Source: Podospora comata
Taxonomy: Eukaryota; Ascomycota; Sordariomycetes; Sordariales; Podosporaceae
NCBI GenBank assembly: GCA_017354895.1
Contig: CP071495.1
Location: 1,409,001-1,473,000, forward strand
Length of the DNA: 64,000 nt
Reading direction: 5' to 3'
This document shows positions 1-11,199 of this stretch, piece after piece. The notes beneath the pieces were generated by a model. It saw nothing but the letters and a program-made list of their open reading frames with translations. It had not been told where the DNA came from and did no database searches. Both the position numbers and the translations under genes were made by a program. The stretch's first letter is position 1. Every line of letters begins with the position of its first letter.

Positions 1-1586
1 TTAGCCACAGTAGCCGAACAGCTCACAAACCTCAGCTCATGCCTGTTCCCCAAAGCAGCACATATCCTCCTCAACCTCCTCATAACATACGCCACATGAC
101 TCCCCATCAGCCCATTGTACACATGCAGCTCATCCACAACCACAAACCTCAGATTCTGCAAAAAGCTCCTCCACTTCTCCTCTTGAGGCAAGATGGTCAG
201 GTGCAGCATATCCGGATTCGTAAAAACAACCCTCGCCTCCTCCCGTATCCTATTCCTCATCTCAAACGGCGTGTCCCCGTCAAACGTCTCTGCCATCATC
301 CCCTGAAGGGTAGGCATGTACCCCATCAGCTCCTGCAAACTCCTCCTCTGATCCTGCGCGAGAGCCTTGGTAGGAAAAATATACATCGCCCTCGTCAACG
401 GGTCCCTCTCCAGAGCATGCAGAACCGGCAATTGATATATCAAACTCTTTCCCGAGCTCGTCGACGTCGAAACAACAACATCGTACCCCGCGTTCAACGC
501 ATTGATCGCCTCCGCCTGATGCGAGTAGAAACCCGTGATCCCTCTCGCGTTATACAACGCGTTCACCAAATCCTGACTCAACAAAAACTCCAGCTCCCCC
601 CACACCCCCTCCTGCGCCTCGAAAACCCTGTGGCCGTCAGGCACAATCTGCCCGGTGTACCACCCCAACCCCTTCAACTCCTCCACAATCTCCGGTATTG
701 GTTTCCGTCCCTTCGGTATCGTTTCCGGCAACGTCGTCTCCCTCTTCCTCTCCCGTTCAGCACTCCTCTCCGGCAAAACCCTCTCCCCCTCCACCCTCAA
801 GACAGGATCAACCCCCCCCTCCTCACACCCCCTCAGAAACTCCTGCACCGCCCGTTTAAACTTCTCCCCCCGCCTCTCCACGACCCCCGTCAACTGCTTA
901 GCCGTATACCGCGGCATAACCACCTCCCTCCCCCCCCCACCAACCTCCCTTGCCCTGCCCCGTCCCTTCAACCCCCCGTCAACAAACTCAAAAACCAACA
1001 CCTCCCCCCCACGCTCATCCCCCTCTGCCAAATCCTCCCCAGGTAAGCTCGCAACCCCGGACGACGACCGGAACAGATCCTCCTTTTCAAACCCCCGAGC
1101 CTCTAGCAAGAGTGAAGTGTAATCTACATACTCAAACCTGATGCTCCCAGGCGTTACCACCTTCAAAGAGGCGATGTCTTCCACGGATGGGACGAGCCCT
1201 TTTGCCGCCAGGGCCTTTGACAGGTTGGCCAACGTTGGGGGGAGGTGCTGGCTGTGGGTGGAGAGGAAGGTCGACACGAGGCTGAGGGCGGAGTGAAGCT
1301 TGGCGAGGTGTTGGAAGTAGGAGGGGAGGGGTCTGTCGGCCTCTTCTGGGGGCGATGGCCGTTTTGATTTGAGTTGACGTTTTCGTTTTGGTGGTGGTGA
1401 TGGTGGTGATGATGGTGGTGGCGGTGGTGGTTTGGTGTCATTAAGGTCTGATCCTGGTGGTGGTAATGATGATGGTGATGGTGATGGTGATGGAGTCGCT
1501 TCTTCAGCAACAGCTTTTGGAGGCCGGCCTCGTTTCCTTTTCAGAGCCCCGCTGCTCTGGGGGTTATCCCCGTCTCCTGATGGCAT
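1..1586 (-). CDS. HRQ1: ATP-dependent 3'-5' DNA helicase HRQ1 (RecQ4-like), 3' end cut by window
   Basis: The frame is open from an ATG at 1584-1586 to the window edge, about 528 residues without an intron, so the C-terminal helicase half and the stop are missing. The protein starts MPSGDGDN and carries an AT-hook-like KRGRPPK near residue 20, then Pro/Ser/Lys low complexity encoded by CCATCA-type repeats. A charged linker leads to a superfamily 2 helicase core: motif I STSSGKS near residue 378, then FPTKALAQDQ, TNPDMLH, a DELH version of the DEAH box near residue 486, and SCSATVA (motif III) at the edge. This order and the HxxQAxAI Q-motif-like segment before motif I match the Hrq1/DUF1998 family, which acts in interstrand crosslink repair and telomere maintenance in yeast (established knowledge). 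Nuclear location is inferred. The part outside the window should hold the second RecA fold and the Cys-rich C-terminal domain. Confidence 0.9.
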   Translation of the reverse strand, partial: MPSGDGDNPQSSGALKRKRGRPPKAVAEEATPSPSPSPSSLPPPGSDLNDTKPPPPPPSSPPSPPPKRKRQLKSKRPSPPEEADRPLPSYFQHLAKLHSALSLVSTFLSTHSQHLPPTLANLSKALAAKGLVPSVEDIASLKVVTPGSIRFEYVDYTSLLLEARGFEKEDLFRSSSGVASLPGEDLAEGDERGGEVLVFEFVDGGLKGRGRAREVGGGGREVVMPRYTAKQLTGVVERRGEKFKRAVQEFLRGCEEGGVDPVLRVEGERVLPERSAERERKRETTLPETIPKGRKPIPEIVEELKGLGWYTGQIVPDGHRVFEAQEGVWGELEFLLSQDLVNALYNARGITGFYSHQAEAINALNAGYDVVVSTSTSSGKSLIYQLPVLHALERDPLTRAMYIFPTKALAQDQRRSLQELMGYMPTLQGMMAETFDGDTPFEMRNRIREEARVVFTNPDMLHLTILPQEEKWRSFLQNLRFVVVDELHVYNGLMGSHVAYVMRRLRRICAALGNRHELRFVSCSATVA

Positions 1587-2287
1587 TATGCGAACTTCAA
1601 TTTGATGTTGGTTGTGAGACTGAACCCAAACCTCTCAGATCTCAGATCTCTCAATTAAAGAAACGTCGTCGCGCTCCCAAGTGGCAAAAGGCGTGTGTGT
1701 CACTAACAAAGGCCCCCCAAACGCGAAAGAGACAGGAGAGCACGTGCTGTTTTCCCCTTAGCAACCCCACTAATTATCGACTTCCCAAACCCCCCTAGAG
1801 ACCGTCACCATAGCAATCAATCCCACTCAAATACAGGACACCACAAATATATTCACTACCCCATCTAACTAGTTTTCCCGATTCCAACCATCTTGACAAA
1901 ACAATAAACAAACATCCCACCAAACCCAGGAAGCCGCTGACTTTCCAGTTCCCATTCGATAGAGAGAGAACTCGACACAAATCCAACCCGGCATTATCCG
2001 CCAAGTATCAATCACACACAACCTAAACAAACAAAAGTCCGCCGTCTTATTTCCCCCCCTTGCCAAAGAACCCCCCAGAAATGCATCCTCATTGTAAAAC
2101 AACCCCCCCCGTTGAAAATGCCCAATCGTGAGCCGCTGAATAAAATAAAATAAACGTGGACGAAAAAAAAAAGGGAAAAAAGTACGTCAAAGTTGTCGTT
2201 GTTGCATTTGCAAAGTCGCATGCCTGCCTGCCTGGTTGTTCAGATCAAATTACACAACCTAGATTGAAAAGAACATCTCAAACCCTT
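1587..2287. other. Intergenic: HRQ1 upstream and YRB2-like 3' flank
   Basis: This stretch holds the promoter/leader of the minus-strand HRQ1 gene on its left and the 3' UTR of the next minus-strand gene on its right. It has C-runs, A-runs and a CAGATCT direct duplication near 1637, but I see no gene or RNA in it. Confidence 0.6.
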
Positions 2288-4152
2288 TCAGACGTCTGCA
2301 AGGCCCTTCTTTAGCATTTCCACCAGGTCCGAGAACAGATCCGCGTTGGCGTTACTGAGCTGAAGTAGATTGTCAGTATGAGCTGGTTGATCATAAACAT
2401 CAAACAAAAACTAACCTTCATCTGTACCAACTGCGCCTCTCCATTTTCAAATGCCGTGAACAACACCGTCGCCGCCTTGAGCTTCTTCTCAATCTTGAAC
2501 TGCATCGCTGGCAGCACAATTGTGTTGAGAATGACCCTCAGGGTGTGGTCCTGGCGCATGATCAAGCGTACGTTCTTAGGTCCGCTGTAGTCTTTGTCTT
2601 CCAACACCGAGGCGTCAAAGCTGGTCGCGTCTGGGGAGCCGTCGTTTTCAAACTCGACCGTCGCTCTTGGCACATTGACCTTGAGCATACCGGCACCTCT
2701 CTCTTTCCACCCAACTCCCTTTTCCATAACATACATCTTGGCGCGTTGGGAGAAGAGTGTGACCTCTGAGCTCTCGCCATCGTCGACCACAACTGTGTAG
2801 GTAGTGTTACCAGAAGAATTCATGATAAATGGCCGTGAAAATGACTCACTCTTATGTAGCTTCAACCTCTTCCTCTCACTCTCTTCCTTCTCATCATCCT
2901 TGTTCTCCTCCTCCCCATCAGCCCCAGCACCCTCCCCATTCTCCTCCTCGCCGTCCTCGTCCTTCTCGCTCTCCTCCGCGTCACTTTCTGGCGCACCAAA
3001 AGGCTTGGCCGGCTTGCCACTCTTAAGGGCCTCACCAGGCTTGCCAAAGTTGGTCAACCGAGCACCGCCACCAGACAAAGCGCTAGCACCACCAAAGGTA
3101 CTTCCAAAAGGACTCGACTTGAACACCGACCCCCCGCCAGTCTGTCCGTTAAGCGCCGACGCAAAAGGTGACGCCGTTGAGGTCGAGCTAAAGTTCAATT
3201 TGGCCGGAGCAGCGGGTGTAGATCCACCAAGAACGCTCCCGAAAGACGCAGCCGTCCCAGCCGATCCAAACACACTCGGCTTCCCAGCACCAGCAGACGC
3301 AAATGGCGAGGCTCCTGATGCAGCCGCAAACGGCGAAGCAGACGAGGCTCCCAGCTTGGCAAATCCTGACGAGGCAAAAGCAGACGTCGAGGTAGTTTGC
3401 GGCTTATCGATCGGTGAACGCACGGTAGCCGTGTTGGCAGGTTGGCTCTTAGCCAGCTCCTCCATGCTCGATCGTGGGGAGGCACTCGCCGACAACGGCT
3501 CCTAGATCAAAACAAATCTTGTGTTACCATCGGGTGTTGCCATAGATTGAGTCGAATGGAGGGGTAAAAGGGGGTGCCGATTGTGAGTGACATCGGTCCT
3601 CGGAGAGACAGCCCCAGGGGGGGAGAAGACGAGAAACAAGAAATATATAAAAAAAAAAAAACCTACCACTTCTTCCTGTCCGCTCTTGACAGCAGACGCG
3701 CTGGCCTGGCGATCCCGTGGTCTCTTCTTCTCGGGCTCGGATCGGTTTGTACGGTTGAGCGTCACAGCTGTGTTGTTCTTGCTGTCGGTCGCAGCAGACC
3801 CTTCCCCTTCCAAAGGAGCCTCGGCCACATCCTTGTTCTCGTCCAACTCGGCATGCGCTCGCTTCTTCTTGGGGGACGAGATCTGCTCGGCCAGTGTTTC
3901 GTCGCTTGGGACACCAAGGGCCACTGGCGGCGTGACCTTGCGAGCGCCGGCAGTAGTCGTCTTATCTTTGGGCGCATCATCATCGTCAGAGGCGCTCTTG
4001 TCGTCTTGAGAGGTCGATAGCTGCCCCGCCTTTTCAGAAATGGACGTCTGCTTCAGCTCTCTTCTCGTCGCCGTGGTCTCGGCATCTTCCTTAGCAGCGC
4101 CTGCCTCGACTTGGTCCGAGATGTCGCTCGTGTTGTGCGGGTCGTCGGCCAT
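2288..4152 (-). CDS. Ran-binding, FG-repeat nuclear transport cofactor (Yrb2/RanBP3 type)
   Basis: Three exons, read from 4152 down: 4152-3667, 3501-2416 and 2359-2288 (547 aa). Intron 1 is 165 nt (GTAGGT...CTAG) and intron 2 is 56 nt (GTTAGT...CAG); all joins keep frame. Residues 1-160 are acidic and Ser/Thr/Lys-rich with an NLS-like SSPKKKRAH. Exon 2 has SPFA, VFGS, SFGS and SPFGS repeats typical of FG nucleoporins and transport factors, then an acidic E/D block. The C-terminal ~130 residues form a RanBD1 domain: SGNTTYTVVVDD, LFSQRAKMYVME, WKERGAGMLKVNV, then a GPKNVRLIMRQD/LRVILNT core. FG repeats ahead of a C-terminal Ran-binding domain match Yrb2/RanBP3, which helps CRM1 nuclear export; Nup2-type nucleoporins share the layout, so the exact orthologue is open. 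The start ATG at 4150-4152 gives MADDPHN. Confidence 0.85.
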
Positions 4153-4928
4153 GATGTCAGTGGGCCGTTGGCAGTTGTATCGTTTCGGTCTACTATCTCG
4201 GGGTGCTCGGAAGCGGAGGGCAATCGGGAGAGGTGCAGGTAGTAGGTGGACTTTTTCAAAAGTCGACCGCTCGGCTGAGAGATAATGTTCCAAGACACTG
4301 CAGGATACCTTATGGGTAGGTAATTCTGTCGGTAAGATGGCGCGCACTAGTGGTACCTGGTAGAACAGACAGTAGACAAATGTCGTAAGTGACGAGAGAA
4401 AAAGGTGCTATGGAAAAAGGCAATATCGGAATTTTGATTTAGGTCTGGACTGGATATCGTTGTTGCGCTTGGGTCTTGGGAGCGAGGGGGGGTCTCGGGA
4501 GCATGTCGCACGCTCTGGAGCCAGGCGTTGGGGCGATTGGTTCAGAGGAACCCACCCGCTAAAATGAGCAGCCCCTCATGTACCCAGGTACCGGTTTGGC
4601 TCATCCAACAGTGCTCGTCAGTGGGGTTTGGGTGCCAACGACAGTGACAAAACACAGCCAATCACCACCGGACGCATGTTCGCCATTTCATTACTTGGGA
4701 CGCATGGCCCTGTATCATCATCCTCTTTCTTTGTGAGTTGTCCCAATGAGGAAAAAGGTAAATATCATACTAATGCGGCCTGCCTCACTACAATAGAATC
4801 AACTCATTACGCAGTATATATATACCCTATCATGAAACATGTCCCTATCCGCTGCTTGGTATTAGTTCCGTCCCTTCATCCAAGAAAACGCCATATATAT
4901 AAAGGAACCCAGCTTCTGTCTTAGTCAA
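4153..4928. other. Intergenic, with TATA-like AT tracts
   Basis: This is the upstream region of the YRB2-like gene and the 3' flank of the next minus-strand gene. TATATATA-like tracts occur near 4815 and 4893. An open frame at 4628-4924 has no recognisable protein features, and I judge it non-coding. Confidence 0.5.
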
Positions 4929-6275
4929 TCATATCTGCCGCCGCCTTTGCTCAACGCTGGCAACAAGATCCTCCACCAACCCAAAGGCATCCCTAAAGGC
5001 GGCCAACTCTTGCGACATACTCACACCCTCCAGGCTGCCAACCTCTGACGGACTCCGGGTCCCTGCAAGAGTGTCACTCTCACTTAAACTAGGAGCATAT
5101 CTCTGCCTAGCAGCGAGATCTTGATCTCTTAGCTGCCGTTCCCTGTCTTCCTGACCAGCAGTGGGCCTCGGGACAGTGTAGATCCCATCTGCGACCATGC
5201 CTACGCTCTCGCTTTCGTACCAAGGCTCCGGAACCCAAGTCTGCACCCTCCTTTCAGCCTCCTCCCGTTGTTGATAATGCGGTCGCGGGATATCATACAC
5301 AGTGGTTCCAGTCGCACCATCCTCGCTCCCACTATCACTCCCAATCTCAAACCTCGGCTCTTCCCACGGAGAAACAGCCTCCTCATTACTCTCCCCATCC
5401 GCATGCTCCCCAAACCCGGCCAACTTTTCCCTCTCCTCAACATTCGCCTCCCCTCCCCTCCACCTCCACCCACAGCACCCCCGTCGTCGTCCACCCAACC
5501 TCTCCCCATCCCCTACCCCCTTCCCATCCCTCATCAACCCCCAACTTAACACCACCAACCCTACCCCAAAAACAATAACCAACACCTCCAGCACCCCCGA
5601 ATTCAAAACCTTTATCCACCCCGGCGGACGATATATTCCCTCCCTTTCCCCCCTCCCCCCCCCCCCCCTCCAAGGCGGTAGAGGAAACCCCTCCCTCCCC
5701 ATCCCCTCCCAGCATTTCCCCGAGCGTTTCCTCAGTCCCCCAGCAACACCACTAAAAACCTTCCCAAAAGCACAAACAGGACTGACACACTCCACCTTTG
5801 CCCTGTCCTCCCCCTCACAAACCACACTCTTGAACCACCCCTCCCGTTGTTTAACCGTTTCCTCCAGTTCCTTTAATTGCACCTTCAGTCGCCCAAGAGC
5901 GTCATACTCCTTGTCGAGAGCATCCCTGTCGAGATGCTTTAGTCGTTTGCCGTCGTCTTTCGAGGTTGTCGCCTTGACGCTGAAACTGCTGCTGGAGGTG
6001 GCAGAGGAGGTAGCAGAGGAGGTAGCAGAGGAGGCGAAATCACTCTCTGCCCCCGATCCGGAAGAATAATACCTCTCGGACGAAAGCGTTATCTGGTTCC
6101 CGTTGCTTTCGACATCTACTTCCCATTAGCACAACGCCCCCACCAGAACAACAGATAGGTAGGTGGACATACTAGGCTCTGCCTCTGGGACAGGCACAGG
6201 CACAGGCACAGGATTGGGCGCACATATCGCCAACCCAGACGACACCGCAAACAGCAGGAGGTGACGGGGGCGCAT
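4929..6275 (-). CDS. Putative secreted/type I single-pass membrane protein, unknown function
   Basis: Two exons: 6275-6173 and 6115-4929, joined across a 57-nt GTATGT...GTAG intron, giving 429 aa. The start was chosen because MRPRHLLLFAVSSGLAICA is a clear signal peptide, followed by PVPVPVPVP. A Ser/Thr stretch with three ATSS repeats follows (about residues 58-72). Next comes a charged, probably coiled-coil segment (about 80-125, DALDKEYDALGRLKVQLKEL) and a Cys-containing part. A hydrophobic helix lies at about residues 203-229 (VLNSGVLEVLVIVFGVGLVV). The remainder is an acidic, Pro-rich, probably cytosolic tail with two similar pieces, VYDIPRP and IYTVPRP. I do not recognise the family. 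Topology (outside N-terminus, one pass) is inferred from composition alone. An AGGT repeat tract lies 52-75 nt upstream of the ATG. Confidence 0.7.
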
Positions 6276-7773
6276 TGTCTACCTCGGCCCGTTTTGCGAA
6301 CTAATTATCGCGACTGGTTACCTAGAGGTAGGTAGGTAGGTAGGTAGGTATCGACGGGTGGAAGGCGCCGAGACAGAGAGAGGAGGGTATCCAAAACAAA
6401 AACAAAAAGTCCACGTAACCGCCAGCAGAGTCAAAAACCTGGCGGCGGCTGAACGTGAACAACACGCGGGGTCCGGTCGGTCGTCGGAGCGGGAGGAGAA
6501 TGGCAAGGCAGCTAGGTAGGTTATCAGGCAACCACTTTTCCCTCTCTCTCGCTCTCTCTCCCCGTCCCAACCTTCAAAAAAGGCAGCTCAGCAACACTTC
6601 GAAATGCGGTTGGTCGGCAGTGTACAGTCCAAGTCCGAGAATAGATGGAACCAAACCAAACCTGTTCTCCCAAACATCCGTCGATTCACTTCAGCTTCTC
6701 GAGTCAAAGGTTTCGAAAAACCGTGTCCTCAACAACACACCACCACGAGAAATTACAAAACAATAGCTCCCAAAAAACAAAGGATAGCTCCAGAAAACGA
6801 GAAACATCCCAATTCTTGAATACATCGCAAAGACCATGTTGCAAACTCCCTGCTATCCCATTCAGGACAAACGACAAACTCCCCCACCACCAACTTTCCT
6901 ACACCCAATCAAAACCCCTACCGCACCAACTTGCACGGTATAGATCAAAAGAGCTTACGAGGCCTCCCCCCTCCAAAAGAACCCAACCCCTCATTTCCCA
7001 CCTACCTACCTACCGTGGTGATATCACGATAAGCTACAGCCTCATCCGCTACTTCTTCAACTATAAGTCGTTTACCGGTCTATCTTTTCTTCCTTTTCAC
7101 AATAAGAGTTAACCTGCATCTTCCACATCTACAGTCCGACTAGTACCTGTCAGGCGACCACCATCTACACAGTATCAATCGGTTTGCACTATTCATTCAC
7201 CACCACCTACAAACTTCTACATATATACCCTACATCCCTGACTATCAAGACCCCAAAAAACCCTCCTCGCCTGCTTGCCCCATTCCCATATCTCCATGCC
7301 AATCTCCAATTGCATGTGCAGCTAGAAGTCTAACAGGTGATATGATGATATGCCATGATGTGCTGTCCCATAATGCCCCGTTGAAAGTTCGCAATGGATT
7401 TGAATCCCCAACCCTTAGCAAAAGAGGTACAAGTACAAAGTTTGCATGCCATGATCTCATCATCACCCTCTGTTTCCCTTTCCCATCAATGAACCTTCAA
7501 GTCCCTTAGTAGTAAGTAGTCCGACAAAAAAAAATCCCAAACTCCCTGCGCCGACTGACAGACCGACCCTAACCAATCATTAACCATAAATACCCCCCTA
7601 CCGCAAAACCCAAAGACAAGAAGCATGTACTAAAAGTTGTTGTTGCTGTTCCTCCTGTTGCTGAATAAATCCTTGAGCGAGAGCTCGTCTCTCTCCACCT
7701 TGACCCAACCGCACGATTAAAAAGTCATAGTCGCCATAACCATTACTCACCACACCCCCCTCCCTCTCCCCCC
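6276..7773. other. Intergenic, with AGGT and CCTA tracts
   Basis: About 1.5 kb lie between the start of the membrane protein gene and the stop of the RING gene. It holds an AGGT tandem tract (6327-6350) in the former promoter and a CCTA tract (7001-7014). The longer open frames (for example 6645-7112) are Pro/Thr/Lys-rich with no domain or signal, and I do not call them genes. Confidence 0.5.
6327..6350. repeat. AGGT tetranucleotide tract
   Basis: About six tandem AGGT units in the promoter of the neighbouring signal-peptide protein. The same motif recurs in other non-coding parts of the window. Confidence 0.9.
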
Positions 7774-7961
7774 TCACCGTCGTCCCCCATTCCCATTCCC
7801 ATTCCCATTCCCATTCCCATTCCCATTGCCTCGGTCCCTAGTCCAGTGATCTCTAATCCATGAAGCAATACCACCACCACCACCACCACCACCACTACTA
7901 CTACTACTACTCCCACCATTGCCACCGTTGTTATTGTTGTTCGAGGACGACGACCCCTCCC

Positions 7962-7998
<37 letters not shown>

Positions 7999-9727
7999 AT
8001 CCCGTCCAGCAGACGTAAAGCTCGAAAAGTAACTCCGTCTGTTACTCTCCCCCGGAGTGCCGCTCCCGCTGTTATTCCCACCCCAGTTCTCATCCCTCGG
8101 CCTCGACGGACTCCTCTGCCTAGATGATCTAGGCTCGGCAGTATCATCCTCAGGCCAGGCCCCGGGCGGGGAAGCCGAGCTACGGCGCTGACCACCACCA
8201 CCTCCAGCCATACGTTCAAGTCGTTCCTGGTTCTCCTGCGGCGTCCTAACCCGCGAGGTGTAGCTGCTAAACAACGTCGGAATTTGATAGCCAGTCGAAG
8301 AACCCGACGCTCCTTCTTCCTCTGGTCTGGGAGCAGTGACTCGTGGAGAAAAGGTCGCAAACACTCGCGCGCCCTCGTTCGAAGATTGCCGAGGCTGTTG
8401 CGCATGTGATGACGAAGAAGCCGCCTGATCGGCACCAGGTGACCGCTGACCGCTGCTGCTGTTGTCACCAGCGTTGTTCTCTTCTCGGTTCTCAATCGGC
8501 TTTCGGCAGATGGGGCAGGTATTGTGCTCTTTGAGCCAGAGGACGACACAGTCGCCGTGGTACCAGTGGCTACACGGCAACACCGTCACCTCGTCGCCCA
8601 TCTTGAATTCGTCGATGCAAATCGTGCACTCGGCTTTGCCCTCCGGCCCAAGCAGCTCGGCATCGACTTTCTTCCTCTCCAAGCTCGCAATCGCAGTCTC
8701 GGAAGCCGGCGGGGCAGCGTTCGTCTGAGGAGAATTCTCCATGAGCTGTGTGATGATTCTATCGAGCGCTTCCTGGGTGAACACAGCATCGCCATGAACC
8801 GCCGCGGCTGGGTTCATGATAGTCGAAAGCAACTGCTGCAGCCCAAACACACCACCACCCATCGGAGGGGGCCCAGCTGCTCTATTTCCGGGCTGACCTT
8901 GCTCCTGAGGGCCGCCCACATCAGGAACGCCCATAACGTGAGCCAACATCCTGTTGAGTGGATTACCGTCAGCAACATTGCCCCCTGTTACAAACGTCAC
9001 GGTACGATGTGGTCCAGAATGATGATGACGATGATAGGGATGGCGAGGGTGGGATCTAGCATACGGTCCAAAGAGAGGCAGGATGGGAGGAGGCTGGTCT
9101 GGCCTCACTCCTGGTCCTGAGACAAATGTAAATGTCGCCGAGTGAACGTGTCTTCCTGGCTGTGGTGGTGATGGGGCGGCGCCGGCGCCGGGATTGTTGT
9201 TAGCACCCTGGCTCTCGCGAACGTGTCTACCGCCGCCCAGATCGTGCATAATAAGCTCGAAGAAACGGTTAAACACCTCATCGCCAGGTCGATTGTTATC
9301 CCCATCTGGCGCACCAGGTGACGGCGGGAACAAACCTCGTCCGAACGGGCTTCTAGCAGGGCCGCCGGGGAGATGATTCTCTATATCGTCTTCTTCGGGG
9401 TCCGAGTCCTCGCCAGCAGCATTGCGGCGAAAATAAGAGCCGGAGCCACCACCACCGAGGCCGAGGCCACCAGCTTCGATACGAGGGTCGCTCTCTCCTG
9501 GCTCGACCTATGTCAAAAATGTCAGCTTCGATCGATCGAACAAAACCACTATCAGGGCGACTCACAATCTCTACAATCTCACTATGACATCTCGGGCACT
9601 CGGGCTCCAGTCTCGGCGGCTGCTCGTCACTATACCACTCGTGCGTGCAGGAATGACAATACACCACCTCTCTGCCAGCGTTGGCATCCAGGTGGCGTCG
9701 GGGCGGTCCCATCCCGAATGACGCCAT
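7774..9727 (-). CDS. Zinc-ribbon and RING-H2 E3 ubiquitin ligase (RNF115/RNF126-like)
   Basis: Two exons: 9727-9566 and 9507-7774, with a 58-nt GTGAGT...ATAG intron (631 aa). The N-terminus has a zinc ribbon, YCHSCTHEW...ECPRCHSE, like the zinc finger of RNF115/RNF126. A Gly/Asn/His-rich middle follows. Around residues 343-385 there is a full RING-H2: CTIC, then PCSHWYHGDCVVLWL, then CPIC. This is the layout of E3 ligases that bind E2 through the RING and ubiquitin or clients through the ribbon. The C-terminal 240 residues are Ser/Arg-rich and end in a polyQ run (about 12), a glycine run and a GN dipeptide tract encoded by a GGGAAT hexamer repeat, finishing GGRR. All low-complexity DNA keeps frame. 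The first stop used is TGA at 7774-7776; a donor-like GGTGAG overlaps it, so the last residues are the least certain part. Confidence 0.85.
7789..7828. repeat. ATTCCC hexamer minisatellite inside the RING gene
   Basis: About 6.5 tandem ATTCCC units, read on the minus strand as GGGAAT and encoding a Gly-Asn tract at the C-terminus of the RING protein. The period is a multiple of three, so copy-number change keeps frame. Confidence 0.95.
7964..7995. repeat. CTG/CAG triplet tract coding polyglutamine
   Basis: An uninterrupted CTG run on the plus strand, read as CAG on the minus strand. It encodes about 11-12 glutamines in the RING protein. Confidence 0.95.
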
Positions 9728-11199
9728 GGCTGGCCGTTGAAACGGCGGGGGGGGGGTTGACTGCGATTGCAACTGGTGCTGGGTTCGTTGTAGAGCAGCG
9801 ACAACGTCAGTGAGCCCTCTGATGATCTCGCCCGCGGTTATGCGACGAGGTGGCGGAGGAGGAGGACGTCGGGAAGCCAGCTTGTCGGCTGCTGTGCTGT
9901 CTCGGGAAGTTTGTTAGAAGGGAAAATAAAAAGGCGACCGCGTTCCTTGTAAGCGGTCACTCTTCTGCGGAAGCAGAAAGACAACCGGCGAAGGCGAGAA
10001 CCTTGATGTTAGGTATGGGGGACCCGGGAAGTGGGGCGTCAACGGCGGAAGGAAATGGAAGCAATGATGCAACTGCCGTCAGCTCCCCGATTAGCTTGCT
10101 TCCTGGGCGCTCGGTCGGCCGATGGAATCACCGAGTTGCCCTTGTTGCCGCAAGACTGCTTTGTGTGTGGTTTATAGGGGCCTTCTTGAAGCTTTTAGGT
10201 TTCGATCTCCTTGCTCTTCTGATGTCGTTGATGTTAAAAGTGGAGGTAGAGCGATTGTAGGTGTAAAGGTCGAGGTGGGTAGTAGGGTAGACAGGGGTCT
10301 CAAATAGGTTCCAGGTCGTAATCAGCTCGATAATGTATGATGACTGAGAAGCTCTTCCAGGTACCAACGGGTATCAAATGACCCCATATCACCCTTAGCG
10401 CGAACCGACTTGAAATAGGTAGGTAGCTTGGGCAGCAGCAACTTGTCCTGATTGCCACAGATTATGAACAGTCAGGTCGTGGCAAGGGGAGACGTAAGAT
10501 GAAAAGGCTAGAAGATTGATGAAAAGACAAGATCCACAGGTTCCAAGTTATAAGGGTATTTTCTCATATCGATAACTGGAGCCCGATGCTTGCTGTTCAG
10601 AGGGGCTACCTACTTCAAGGTGACATACGTTGCATTTCATCCTAGCGACAGGTCTGATATGCCCAATGTCTGGCGCAAAACGAGGGGAATAATCTGTCCC
10701 AGCGAATCGCTCTATTGCTACTCTGAGTACTGTCAAACCCAATGTACAGTGACTATTCTACCTTGATGTGCTGCAAAGTAACTGAGGGGTAAGTAAGGCT
10801 GACTGTGAAGTGCCGAAATCCAGCGTGTTCCGATGTCTCTCTCTCTAGGTTGTTCCTGCAGCCAGATCGTCACTTCAATATGCCCAACTCGTCCTCTTTG
10901 AAGCATTGAAAATGTCGCGTGTTCGGCAAACACAGTTTCAGCCTCAGGATATCCCCTATTTTGCACATATGCTGCCCCCAACCCCAGGATCAACCCCAGC
11001 CACACCTCAGGCAGAAAGAATCAAAGGCTCCCATTTGAACAGTGGCATCGCTTTGTCACGCTCATTACCCGGTAATACCTATCAGAGAACCCCAGGTAAA
11101 CCCGTATCCCAAATTACACAAGCTCGTCGTCTCAAGAATACAAATACAGGTGTGTCTCCGCCCTTGCTGTCGTTATCGTTTCGAAGTCATAGTCATAGG
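9728..11199. other. Intergenic, promoter of RING gene and 3' flank of FIS1
   Basis: No open frame here looks like a protein. A short TAGGTAGGTA motif lies at 10416-10425. I see no structured RNA. Confidence 0.5.

Noticed and set aside
39-1046. 335-codon plus-strand frame at the window start
   Set aside because: Pro/Leu/His-rich shadow of HRQ1, whose helicase motifs are read on the minus strand.
1163-1510. Minus-strand frame beginning with a polyhistidine run
   Set aside because: It is the HRQ1 Pro/Ser tract read out of frame; the true HRQ1 frame is open through it.
2804-3505. 233-codon plus-strand frame
   Set aside because: Antisense of the FG-repeat exon of the YRB2-like gene.
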